Below are positions 13,612-20,809 of a stretch of 20,809 bases of DNA, piece by piece. Under the pieces are notes generated by a model. It was given only the letters and a program-made list of their open reading frames with translations, ran no database searches and was not told the DNA's origin. Source of the DNA: a virus; IMG/VR virus record IMGVR_UViG_3300036857_000387, positions 1-20,809 of that record, one strand, 5' to 3'. Position numbers and translations under genes: made by a program. The stretch's first letter is position 1, and each line of letters starts with the position of its first letter.

Positions 13612-15599
13612 CCGGTCTCTCTGACTACTACCTCGACGCCATCCGCCGCTTCGAGGGGTTCAACCCGAACCCCTATTGGGATGTGCGGCAATGGACCAGC
13701 GGCTATGGCACACGGGCGGCCGGGCCCAATGAGACCATCGGCCAGGACGAGGCCAACCGGCGCCTCACGAGCGAGCTTGGCGCCGCGCAGGGCCAGGTCC
13801 GCGGGCTGGGCGCGGCAATGACGCCGGGGCAGGAGGCGGCGCTGACATCGCTCACCTACAACGCCGGACCGTCCTGGATGAACAGCGGACTTGGCGGGGC
13901 CGTGCGCGCCGGCGATTGGGGCCGTGCGCGTGATCTCTTCCTGCAGTACGTCAACGCCGGCGGCCAGCCCAACCGTGGACTCGCCAACCGGCGGGCCGAG
14001 GAAGCAACCTGGCTCGATCCTGCCGCGGCCACCGCCGGGGCACAAAGCCCGCCGACCGCCAATCAGCTTATGGCCGGCGGCCTCATCGGCGGCGGCCCGC
14101 CGCGCAGCCAGACCGACTCGCTTACCGGCGGCAGCATGCCCGCGAGGCCGGGCCCGCCGCCATCGGGCGAGCAACTGCTCGCTGGCATTCGCGCCCTGGG
14201 TGCCACGGCGCCATTCGGCGCGCCGGGCGGCGGCATCGGCTCGGACTATGCCACCTCGCCGCCGCAAATACCCATGGCGGCCGGCAAGCTGGGCAACCCA
14301 TGGAACACGACGGTAACGCAAGCGCCCGATGCCGATGCGATCGTGCGCGGCGCGACGGCGGCGCAGGCTGCCAATAACCCCGCGCCGGCGCAGCCGAGCT
14401 TCGGCGACAGGCTGGGCAGCTGGATCAACAGCCCGGCCTTCCTGATGGGCCTGTCCATCCTCGGCACGCCGCCGGGCGGCGCGTGGGGGCCCAACGCGGC
14501 GCAGGCGGGTCTGCTCGCCCAGAAGTCGCGGCGCGAGCAGACGGAATACGAGCGCCAGCAGCAGCGGCGCGCCGTCATGGACAAGGTATGGGCCGCGGCC
14601 TTCCCGCAGGGGCAGCCCAATATGCAGCACCCGTTGCTGGCGGGGCTCAGCCCGGAGATGGCGCAGCAGGTCTATGCCGCCGGCCCCGAGGCAGGGCTGC
14701 CGGAGCTTTGGAAATACGCCTTCTTCCGCGGCCAGCAACAGGAATTGCTGCGGATGCAGATGCAGAAGGCCGGGCTCATTGCCGGCCTGATTCCCGGCAT
14801 GGGGGGCGGAACGCAGGATGCCGGCACTCTGCCGGCCACGGGCGCCCCGGCCGGCCCCCCGGCAGCGCCGGGCGCAGCCCCGCCAACTATTGCGGGAGCC
14901 GGCGCCGCTCCGGCCGCAGCAGCCCCAGCACCGGCACTGGCCGCTGCGCCGGCTGCGCGTCCGGCGCTGTCGCCCATGGAGCGCGGCGCGGTGGCGGCCG
15001 ATCTCCTCGGCAACCGCCTGGAGTCGGTGGAGCAGATCGCGGCGGCCCAGCGGGCTCCGCAGCGGGCCGGCGAGACGACCTATGCCCAGGCACAAGCCAC
15101 GCAACTGGCGCATCTGCCGCAGGCCCGTTCACAGCTGACGAGCGTCATGGGCGATCTGGATGCGATGGGACGGCTGGCGCGGCAAATCCGCGAGGACAAA
15201 AATCTGGGGTGGGCGGTTGGAGGCCATTTCCCGCTGTACGGCACCGGCTCCATGCTGATGCGTCACACGCCCGGCACAGTGAGCTACGACATTGCGTCTC
15301 GCATTGAGAGCCTGAAGTCGGCCGCCGGTCTTACTTCGTTGCAGGCCATGCGCCAGGCTTCCCCGACCGGCGGCGCGCTGGGGCAGGTATCCGACCGGGA
15401 GAATGCCATCCTGCAGGATTCCCTCGCGCGACTTGATCCCAAGATGTCTCCGCAGGCATTCCGCGAGCAGCTGCAGCGCATCGAGGCCTACGTGCAGCGC
15501 ACTCAGAAGCGGCTGCAGGCAGCGTTCCAGGAGCAGTACGGCGCTGGCCAGGGCCCCTCGTCCAGCCCGACCGCCAATGACCCGCTGGGCATCCGCTGA
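13608..15599 (+). CDS. Virion lysozyme (GH24) fused to an ejection-protein domain
   Basis: 663 residues, ATGA-coupled. Residues 1 to about 145 are a T4-type lysozyme: Glu16 in RRFEGF, Asp25 in YWDVRQ and Thr30 in TSGYGT match the T4 E11/D20/T26 triad in spacing apart from one residue. The usual LTSLTYNAG helix and an NRRAEEATWL end are present. It would cut peptidoglycan between MurNAc and GlcNAc during DNA entry. A Gly/Pro/Ala-rich linker covers most of 145-500, with a helical block at about 255-395. Residues of about 505-650 form a helical domain with SPTGGALGQVSDRENAIL (about 584-601), a motif of podovirus internal/ejection proteins. Position and fusion point to a virion-borne enzyme rather than a free endolysin. 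Confidence 0.78.
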   Translation: MTGLSDYYLDAIRRFEGFNPNPYWDVRQWTSGYGTRAAGPNETIGQDEANRRLTSELGAAQGQVRGLGAAMTPGQEAALTSLTYNAGPSWMNSGLGGAVRAGDWGRARDLFLQYVNAGGQPNRGLANRRAEEATWLDPAAATAGAQSPPTANQLMAGGLIGGGPPRSQTDSLTGGSMPARPGPPPSGEQLLAGIRALGATAPFGAPGGGIGSDYATSPPQIPMAAGKLGNPWNTTVTQAPDADAIVRGATAAQAANNPAPAQPSFGDRLGSWINSPAFLMGLSILGTPPGGAWGPNAAQAGLLAQKSRREQTEYERQQQRRAVMDKVWAAAFPQGQPNMQHPLLAGLSPEMAQQVYAAGPEAGLPELWKYAFFRGQQQELLRMQMQKAGLIAGLIPGMGGGTQDAGTLPATGAPAGPPAAPGAAPPTIAGAGAAPAAAAPAPALAAAPAARPALSPMERGAVAADLLGNRLESVEQIAAAQRAPQRAGETTYAQAQATQLAHLPQARSQLTSVMGDLDAMGRLARQIREDKNLGWAVGGHFPLYGTGSMLMRHTPGTVSYDIASRIESLKSAAGLTSLQAMRQASPTGGALGQVSDRENAILQDSLARLDPKMSPQAFREQLQRIEAYVQRTQKRLQAAFQEQYGAGQGPSSSPTANDPLGIR

Positions 15600-17950
15600 T
15601 GGCCGAGGCAGCCGCTGTCACCATCGCCGATCTCCGCCGGCAGTTCCCGCAGTACGGGGACATGACCGATGCGCAGCTGGGCGATGCGATCCATGCCAAG
15701 TTCTACGCCGACATGCCCAAGGAGGAGTTCGCCAGCAAGATCGGCCTCTCCTCGCCGGAGCAGGGCTGGGGCAGCTATCTCAAGGGCGTGGGCCGGCAAG
15801 CGGCGCAGGGCCTGACATTCAACACCGCCGATGAGATCGAGGCCGCGGCGCGCAAGCTGCTGCGCGGCGAGCCCTACGGCAAGACCGTCGAGAGCATCCG
15901 CCGGCAGAATGAGGCATTCGCGCAGGAGAACCCCGGCACGGCACTAACGGCCAATCTCGCCGGCGGGCTGCCGCTGTTCGCCCTCGGGCCCGGTGCTGCG
16001 GCGGCGCGCTGGGTGGGAGGCGCTGAGACGCTCGCCCGTGCCGCAGGACGCTCGGCGGTCCTGGGAGCAGGTGCGGGGGCTGCTGCAGGGGCCGGCGCGG
16101 CCGAGGGCGGGCTGGAGAGCAGGCTGCGGGGCGCCGTAGGCGGCGCAGAGGCCGGCGCCGCGACCGGGGCCGTCATCCCGCCTGCGCTGGCCGGCGCAAG
16201 TGGCTTGGCGAGGGGCGCGCAGCGCGCGTTCAGCCCCGAGGTGGCGCGGCGCTCGGCGCAGGTGCGCGAACGCTTCTTCCCGCCTCCGCCGGCCGGCTCA
16301 GGGCAGCCGATGCCGGCAGTGCAGTGGATCGCCGACGGCGGCGCGCCGATTGCGCCGGAGGCGGCGGCGGCCGAACAGGCAATGGCCAACGCCGCCGTGT
16401 CAGGTGGTGTCAGACCCGCGGACCTGGAGAGACTGATCGCCGGCCGCGAGACGCCCGGCAGCCCCGCCTATGCCGCCTATGCCTACGCCGGCAGGCCCGG
16501 CAGCATGGCCCAGGACGTCACGACGCTGGCCGAGACGCACCCGGCCATGCAGCGCCTGCTGGGATCAGCCGCGCGCCAATCGACCGAAGCCGCGAACGAT
16601 GTGGCGTCGTTCCTGCGTGCGCGGCAGACGGGCTTCGCGCCGGCTGAGGAGACCGCCGGGCTGGCGGCGCGTGGGCTGCCGACACGGGTGCGCGGCGCGC
16701 CGGAGATGACCGGCACTGAGGCCCAGAGAACGCTGGGGACCAGCTTTGGCACGCCCGCCCGCAGCTTCGTGCCCGGCGGCCAGTTCGCCCGCATAGGCGA
16801 CGCACTGCGTCGTTTCCTCAACATCGAGGACTTCGGCTTTCACGGCCATCAGCTCACCGGCAAGACGACGGCCGACGCCATCGTCGATGCAGCCAGGACG
16901 AACGCCAATCGTACCTACGGCTGGGCCTACTGGGCGGGGCGTGACGCAGACGTGCCGGGCGCCCTGGCGCCCGTTTTCCAGCGCTGGGAGAACCGCATCG
17001 CCAATCAAGCCGAGCCCGTGCAGAAAATGTTGCGCAACCTGATGGCCACCTTCGGCAAGTCGCGCAATCTGGAGCAGTTCGACCGCAACAAGCGCTTCCT
17101 GCTCGACGCCCGCATCGCCAAGCTGCAGGACAAGTTGTCCGAGCGGACCAATGCCGAGGCCGCGCGCGTGCTTACCATGTTCAAGAACGATATGCTCGAT
17201 GCGGTGGACGCCATTCCGACCAACAATGCCGGCGCGCTCTACGGCCGGGCACGGGCCGAATTCTCCTCGCCCATGGAGACCAGGGACGCCTACGAGCTAG
17301 GGCGAGCGGCATGGAAGGAAGGCTCCGAGATCGGGCTGGAGCACTACAACGCGATTCCCGGCGAGGGGAATCAGAAAGCGTTCCGCCTGGGGCTCTACAC
17401 CGGTTACCTCGACAAGGCGGAGACCGGTCTGACGGGCGCCGACCGACTGAGGCTGTTCAACACGCCGCGCATGGAGAACCTGCTGTCTGAGATCATCCCT
17501 CGCAGCAATCGGGGCGGCGCGACTTTCGCCAACCGTCCCGAGCGCTTCGGCGCCTGGCGCGAAAACGAGGCGCGTATGATCGAGACGCGCAATAAGGCCG
17601 TCGGCGGCTCGCCCACGGCGGAGCGGCTGGCCGACGACCAGGCCTACCGGGCGCTGTCCACGATCACCGAGATCTACCATTCCGGCGGCAGCCCGACGGC
17701 CATCGCCTTCAACGTCGCCCGGCATGCGCTCAATCGCGTCTTCGGCATGCGGCAGGAGCTGTCAGCGCAGATCGCGCGCGGCCTGCTCGACGCCAACCCC
17801 GAGACGCGACGACAGACGGTGGAGCGGGTGATCGCGCGCATGGGCGCCAACCGCGCGAAGCAGCTGGCGCAGTACCTCAACCGCGTGCAGGGCTTCGCCG
17901 TGCCCTCGACCGCGGGCGCGGTGGCGGCACAGGGACGGACGGACGTGTAG
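15599..17950 (+). CDS. Large internal virion (DNA ejection) protein
   Basis: 783 residues, TGATG-coupled. Residues 6-50 (IADLRRQFPQYGDMTDAQLG, then AIHAKFYADMPKEEF and ASKIGL) are a module common at the start of podovirus ejection proteins. Residues of about 120-205 are hydrophobic and Gly/Ala-rich with many GxxxG/AxxxG spacings, able to form packed membrane helices. The remaining 550 residues are mostly helical and charged, with no protease or lyase motif I can identify. Known ejection proteins leave the virion and build a channel across the host envelope. Its place as the largest protein in the ejection cluster fits. Confidence 0.72.
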   Translation: MAEAAAVTIADLRRQFPQYGDMTDAQLGDAIHAKFYADMPKEEFASKIGLSSPEQGWGSYLKGVGRQAAQGLTFNTADEIEAAARKLLRGEPYGKTVESIRRQNEAFAQENPGTALTANLAGGLPLFALGPGAAAARWVGGAETLARAAGRSAVLGAGAGAAAGAGAAEGGLESRLRGAVGGAEAGAATGAVIPPALAGASGLARGAQRAFSPEVARRSAQVRERFFPPPPAGSGQPMPAVQWIADGGAPIAPEAAAAEQAMANAAVSGGVRPADLERLIAGRETPGSPAYAAYAYAGRPGSMAQDVTTLAETHPAMQRLLGSAARQSTEAANDVASFLRARQTGFAPAEETAGLAARGLPTRVRGAPEMTGTEAQRTLGTSFGTPARSFVPGGQFARIGDALRRFLNIEDFGFHGHQLTGKTTADAIVDAARTNANRTYGWAYWAGRDADVPGALAPVFQRWENRIANQAEPVQKMLRNLMATFGKSRNLEQFDRNKRFLLDARIAKLQDKLSERTNAEAARVLTMFKNDMLDAVDAIPTNNAGALYGRARAEFSSPMETRDAYELGRAAWKEGSEIGLEHYNAIPGEGNQKAFRLGLYTGYLDKAETGLTGADRLRLFNTPRMENLLSEIIPRSNRGGATFANRPERFGAWRENEARMIETRNKAVGGSPTAERLADDQAYRALSTITEIYHSGGSPTAIAFNVARHALNRVFGMRQELSAQIARGLLDANPETRRQTVERVIARMGANRAKQLAQYLNRVQGFAVPSTAGAVAAQGRTDV

Positions 17951-17951
17951 C

Positions 17952-19367
17952 ATGGCAGATCCCTATATCCCTTTCGGCTATGGCTCCTCGGTCATGGGCT
18001 TTCCGGGGATGCCCGATCCGTCGATATTCGCAACCGGAGGCTTTCTTCAAAGGCAGCCGCCAATGCAGTTCGTGCCGCCGCAGTTCCCAACAGCTCAGGG
18101 CGGGGCCATGCCACAATCGCCGCAGGAGGCGGCGGACATCGCAGAATCGGGCCGATGGGCGGCAGGCATCGCACCGCTGGCGGCTCTTTCTCTCCGGGGG
18201 ATGCCGGCAACGGCTCTCGCCCTCGGAGGGCTCGTGGCGCCAACGGTCGGTAGTCTCTTTCAGCCGGCGGCTGCCGCGGAGCCGCCGCTGAAGCCACGCC
18301 TTAATGCACCGACGGAGCCGAGCGATGCTGTGCGTGCATTGCAAAGGAAACTGCAGCAGGAAGGGCTCTATGCTGGCCCGATTGACGGTCTGATGGGACC
18401 GGAGACGCAGCGGGCCAATGCGCAGCTGCAGGACATTGAGAGTCGGCGGGCGCAGCAGCGCCAGCAGGATAAAATGCTGGAGCTGCAGAAGGCCAAGACG
18501 GATGCCGAGCGCGAGAAGATCAGGCTACAGCAACAGCAGGAAGAGCGTGTGCGAGCCGAAGGCGAACGCTCAGCCGAGCTGGTGCGGGAAGGCTCCGAGC
18601 GGCTCAAGAACATGCAGCCGAGCTTCATGGAGAGCTATGGCACGCCGCTCGGATATGGCATTGGCCTATTACTTGGCGGCGGCGGCCGGTTCGGGCTCGG
18701 CCGTTTCATGGCGCGCGAGCAGCGCGAGGTGGCGGGGAGGGCCAATACCCTGAGCGGCCAGATGGCCGCCGGGCAGGCCGATGATGTCCCGGCCAGGATC
18801 GCGCGCGTTAATCAATTCTGGTCGGAAGGCGCCCCCAATACCCAGGCGCCGTTCGGCTTCCAGTCCGGCCGGCAGCCGTTCCCGTGGGCGACTAATCAGA
18901 ATGCTGTACCGCCTGGCCAGCTCTATGCGCCGCCTACCGGCCTTGCCGGGGCCGTTGCCAACTACGGGCCCTCGGCACCAGGTGCTCTCCTCAGCCTGGG
19001 CGAAATGGGATACGGTGGCGTGAATCTCATTCATGCGAATAACGAGCTGCACGCCGCCGAAGAAGAGCTTTCGAAGCCAGATGGCGCCACTCCCGCCAAC
19101 GTTCAGCGAGTGGAAGCAGCGAGGCAGGCCGTGGCGGATGCCAATTTCATGTGGCGGACAGGACAAGGTACGTTAGGCGGCACTGCAGCCGGACAACTTG
19201 AGGCCAATTTCAGCCGCAGCAGGCTTCGCCCATCGGTTCTGGAAGCTGACGCGGAGCGGGGGCGGCTTGATGCGCTGCTCAATCCGCAACCGCCGGTGCC
19301 CGCAGGCCCGCCGCGCATTCCCCGTGGGCAGGCCGGAGCTGGGCGCTTTCTTCCATGGAGACGCTAG
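17952..19367 (+). CDS. Ejection-cluster protein with peptidoglycan-binding-like motif and coiled coil
   Basis: 471 residues, one base after the previous stop; the Shine-Dalgarno is weak. Residues 1-60 are Pro/Gly/Phe/Gln-rich. A hydrophobic stretch covers about 70-108 (GIAPLAALSLRGMPATALAL). Residues of about 123-160 (DAVRALQRKLQQEGLYAGPI, then DGLMGPETQRANAQL) match the PG_binding_1 three-helix motif that docks on peptidoglycan. A Gln/Glu/Lys/Arg coiled coil follows (about 155-222), then a second hydrophobic Gly-rich segment (about 230-250), a Gly/Pro/Ala-rich middle, and a helical end with a basic tip (RFLPWRR). It has no enzyme motif. The combination suggests a virion protein that contacts the cell wall during ejection. 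No further plus-strand gene starts until 19786. Confidence 0.62.
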   Translation: MADPYIPFGYGSSVMGFPGMPDPSIFATGGFLQRQPPMQFVPPQFPTAQGGAMPQSPQEAADIAESGRWAAGIAPLAALSLRGMPATALALGGLVAPTVGSLFQPAAAAEPPLKPRLNAPTEPSDAVRALQRKLQQEGLYAGPIDGLMGPETQRANAQLQDIESRRAQQRQQDKMLELQKAKTDAEREKIRLQQQQEERVRAEGERSAELVREGSERLKNMQPSFMESYGTPLGYGIGLLLGGGGRFGLGRFMAREQREVAGRANTLSGQMAAGQADDVPARIARVNQFWSEGAPNTQAPFGFQSGRQPFPWATNQNAVPPGQLYAPPTGLAGAVANYGPSAPGALLSLGEMGYGGVNLIHANNELHAAEEELSKPDGATPANVQRVEAARQAVADANFMWRTGQGTLGGTAAGQLEANFSRSRLRPSVLEADAERGRLDALLNPQPPVPAGPPRIPRGQAGAGRFLPWRR

Positions 19368-19476
19368 GAGGCAAAGAAAAGTAGCAAGCGCGTTGCGGCT
19401 TCTCCGAATGAAACAGTGACAAAGACATAGGCCGCATATCGCAGAAGAACCGGCACCCTGCCCCACGCTTCGATCA

Positions 19477-19704
19477 TCAGAAGCTTCCATATCTACAATA
19501 GTTGATGAGTTTTAATATCAGTGCCGCGATGAAAAGAACAATAAGATACTCTAGATGCATTATGAGCAGCGGGCCGAGTATCAAAAGAATGGACCAAGCG
19601 AGAATTTTTATGCCCCAGGATACGGATTGCTCGGGCGATACCGGAGAAGCAGGCCGCGCAGCCTGTGATTGATCTGGGTAGTTTGCAGGTCCAAACGGGG
19701 TCAT
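19477..19704 (-). CDS. Antisense small two-helix membrane protein in an AT-rich island
   Basis: 75 residues on the minus strand from the ATG at 19704 (a TTG three codons upstream is possible). Residues 1-29 are polar and Pro/Ser/Gln-rich. Two hydrophobic segments follow, GIKILAWSILLILGPLLIM (about 31-49) and LEYLIVLFIAALILKLI (about 51-67), and a short basic/aromatic tail. GC over 19441-19680 is about 49% by hand count (35% in 19501-19560), against 82% in 19801-19860. The shape would suit a holin-like or superinfection-exclusion protein. Its antisense direction beside the endolysin gene argues for an independently expressed accessory gene, yet I see only a weak GGA as ribosome binding site. 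Flanking 19368-19476 and 19705-19785 hold no other gene I can support. Confidence 0.55.
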   Translation of the reverse strand: MTPFGPANYPDQSQAARPASPVSPEQSVSWGIKILAWSILLILGPLLIMHLEYLIVLFIAALILKLINYCRYGSF

Positions 19705-19785
19705 CGCGTCCAATCCGTAGCCTGGAATATCGCCCTCACGCTACCCGCTCACCGAATATCCCGCAACCCGAACAGATGAGGAACC

Positions 19786-20577
19786 ATGCCAGCCATCAGC
19801 GCGGCGCCCTGGCTCGACCTCGCCCTCGCCGAGGTGGGCACCAAGGAGGCGCCGGGCGCGGCCGACAACCCGCTCGTGCTCGCCTACTACCGCGACGCCG
19901 GCCAGCCGCAGGCCCATGACGCCGTGGCCTGGTGCGCGGCGTTCGTCGGCGCCATGCTCGCGCGCGCCCGCTACCCGCTGCCGCCGCACGACACGGCCCT
20001 GCTGGCGCGGTCCTACCTCACCTACGGCATCGCTTGCGCGCCTCAGCCCGGCGCGATCGGCGTGTGGCCGCGCGGGGCGGCCTGGCAGGGGCATGTCGGC
20101 ATCGTCGTCGACGTGGACGCTGCCCGCGGCACGGTGCGCCGCGTCTCAGGCAACCTGGGCGACCAGGTGGCCGTCGACGAGGCGCGGATCGACGAAGCGC
20201 TGGCCTTCCGCTGGCCTGTGGCAGCGACCGTGCCGGCGCTGCGCCAGGCCGGCTCGACGGAGGTGCGCATGGCCGACAGGCTCGAGCTTGCAGGGGTAGG
20301 GGGAGCGGCCGTCGCGGTCGGGGGCGCCGCGGCGGCCGACGCTCTGCAGAGCACGGCGGCGCCGGCGGCACCCGTTGTCAATCCCGACGCATTGACATGG
20401 ATTGACAAGGCCGTCGCCTCGGCCAAGGCCGTCGCCGGGCTCGTTGCCGAGCACCCTTGGCTCGGGGGCGTCATGCTGGCGGCCGTCGCGGCGCTGTGGC
20501 TCGCCCGGCGGCTCAAGGCGCGGCGCGTGGCGCGGCATGCGGCCGGTGCGCCGCTCTCGGTGGAGGTGCTGCGATAA
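19786..20577 (+). CDS. TIGR02594-type endolysin with C-terminal membrane segment
   Basis: 263 residues; GAGGA at 19778-19782 precedes the ATG. Residues of about 7-145 match the TIGR02594 phage/host peptidase-like family (NlpC/P60-CHAP related): PWLDLALAEVGTKEAPG, AVAWCAAFVGAML with catalytic Cys50, PGAIGVWPRG, GHVGIVVDV with His103, and SGNLGDQV with Asn123. These would hydrolyse peptide or amide bonds in peptidoglycan. The domain is followed by a Gly/Ala-rich stretch (about 169-188) and a hydrophobic helix at about 224-241 ending in RRLKARR, a probable membrane anchor with a cytoplasmic basic tail. There is no N-terminal signal. It lies just before a spanin-like gene, in a lysis position. 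Confidence 0.78.
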   Translation: MPAISAAPWLDLALAEVGTKEAPGAADNPLVLAYYRDAGQPQAHDAVAWCAAFVGAMLARARYPLPPHDTALLARSYLTYGIACAPQPGAIGVWPRGAAWQGHVGIVVDVDAARGTVRRVSGNLGDQVAVDEARIDEALAFRWPVAATVPALRQAGSTEVRMADRLELAGVGGAAVAVGGAAAADALQSTAAPAAPVVNPDALTWIDKAVASAKAVAGLVAEHPWLGGVMLAAVAALWLARRLKARRVARHAAGAPLSVEVLR

Positions 20578-20578
20578 G

Positions 20579-20674
20579 ATGGTTGGACTCGGCGATGCCT
20601 TCGGACCCGATCCACGCCAGCTAATCATGGCCATGACTCTTGGCGGCGGCCTGCAGCTCCGTGGAGGGCAATGA
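20579..20674 (+). CDS. Possible 31-residue peptide between endolysin and spanin-like genes
   Basis: The ATG lies one base after the endolysin stop. GGAGG at 20562-20566 is twelve bases upstream, longer than ideal. The product (MVGLGDAFGPDPRQLIMAMT plus eleven residues) has no feature beyond a weak amphipathic helix and a Gly-rich end. It fills the gap exactly and ends where the next gene begins, which is the main support. It may be a leader for the next gene or not a gene. Confidence 0.3.
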   Translation: MVGLGDAFGPDPRQLIMAMTLGGGLQLRGGQ

Positions 20675-20809
20675 TGATCTACTGGCCCGTCGTCGCCGTC
20701 ATGGCGCTCGCCCCGTTCGGCGTCTGGGGCTGGCACTGGATCGATACCCAGCGGCTGCTCGCCGCACACGTCCGCGAGATCGAGGCCGTACATCGAGACG
20801 ACGAGGAGC
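20674..20809 (+). CDS. Spanin-like small membrane protein, N-terminal part (3' end cut by window edge)
   Basis: The frame stays open to the right edge. Two ATGs are in frame at 20671 and 20674; GGAGG at 20663-20667 is six bases before the second and three before the first, so I choose 20674. The visible 45 residues start with a membrane helix (YWPVVAVMALAPFGVWGW, about 3-20) and continue as a charged, helical Arg/Glu/His/Asp-rich stretch. An N-terminal anchor plus coiled coil directly after an endolysin is the layout of an inner-membrane spanin (Rz-like), which joins the two membranes during lysis. With only the first part visible, other small membrane proteins are possible. Confidence 0.45.
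   Translation, partial: MIYWPVVAVMALAPFGVWGWHWIDTQRLLAAHVREIEAVHRDDEE

Noticed and set aside
13218-15113. A 631-residue minus-strand open frame opposite the lysozyme fusion gene
   Set aside because: The plus strand has a catalytic triad and coupled start there; the minus frame is low-complexity Arg/Ala/Gly and reflects high GC with few stop codons.
19173-19490. A minus-strand 105-residue frame downstream of the two-helix protein gene
   Set aside because: It overlaps the end of a well-supported plus-strand gene, has no ribosome binding site, and its product is Cys/Arg/Ser-rich without any feature.

Overview
The window is part of the structural (virion morphogenesis) region of a short-tailed, podovirus-like phage or prophage. 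The order is portal, scaffold, capsid, adaptor, nozzle, tail fibres, ejection proteins, then lysis, which is the usual layout for T7/P22/N4-type tailed phages. Terminase, integrase, repressor and replication genes are not in the window, so lytic and temperate lifestyles cannot be told apart. The DNA is GC-rich with strongly GC-biased third codon positions, and the gene families resemble those I know from phages of alphaproteobacteria. That host suggestion is inference; the sequence does not prove it.

Head module (1-4966): the C-terminal part of the portal protein (cut by the left edge), a beta-rich protein of unknown role, a scaffold-like acidic coiled-coil protein, a small unknown protein, a 195-bp non-coding gap with inverted repeats, an N4-gp56-type major capsid protein and a small probable decoration protein. 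Next comes an unusual 745-residue enzyme (4981-7218) that appears to join a glycosyltransferase, a class I methyltransferase-like domain and a second, different glycosyltransferase.

Tail module (7215-12618): a lower-GC stretch with a doubtful 130-residue frame, a head-tail adaptor, a small unknown protein, a P22 gp10-like nozzle/hub protein, a 100-bp array of degenerate CCNNG pentamers, and two tail-fibre/adhesin genes. Between the fibre genes lies an antisense glycosyltransferase gene (11077-11781) that fits the gap almost to the base.

Ejection and lysis module (12618-20809): a GNAT-like protein, a small probable virion protein, a GH24 lysozyme fused to a long linker and an ejection-protein domain, a large Gly/Ala-rich ejection protein, and a third ejection-like protein with a peptidoglycan-binding-like motif. 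After these comes an AT-rich antisense gene for a 75-residue two-helix membrane protein, a TIGR02594-type endolysin with a C-terminal membrane segment, and the start of a spanin-like membrane protein.

Most plus-strand genes abut or overlap by ATGA or TGATG junctions, so they are probably read as one late transcript with translational coupling. The exceptions are the two antisense genes, the pentamer array, the gap before the capsid gene and the low-GC stretch after the fused enzyme. These are the accessory or regulatory candidates. The strongest candidate for an undescribed system is a glycan-modifying set (one three-domain fused enzyme plus one antisense transferase) embedded among capsid and tail-fibre genes.
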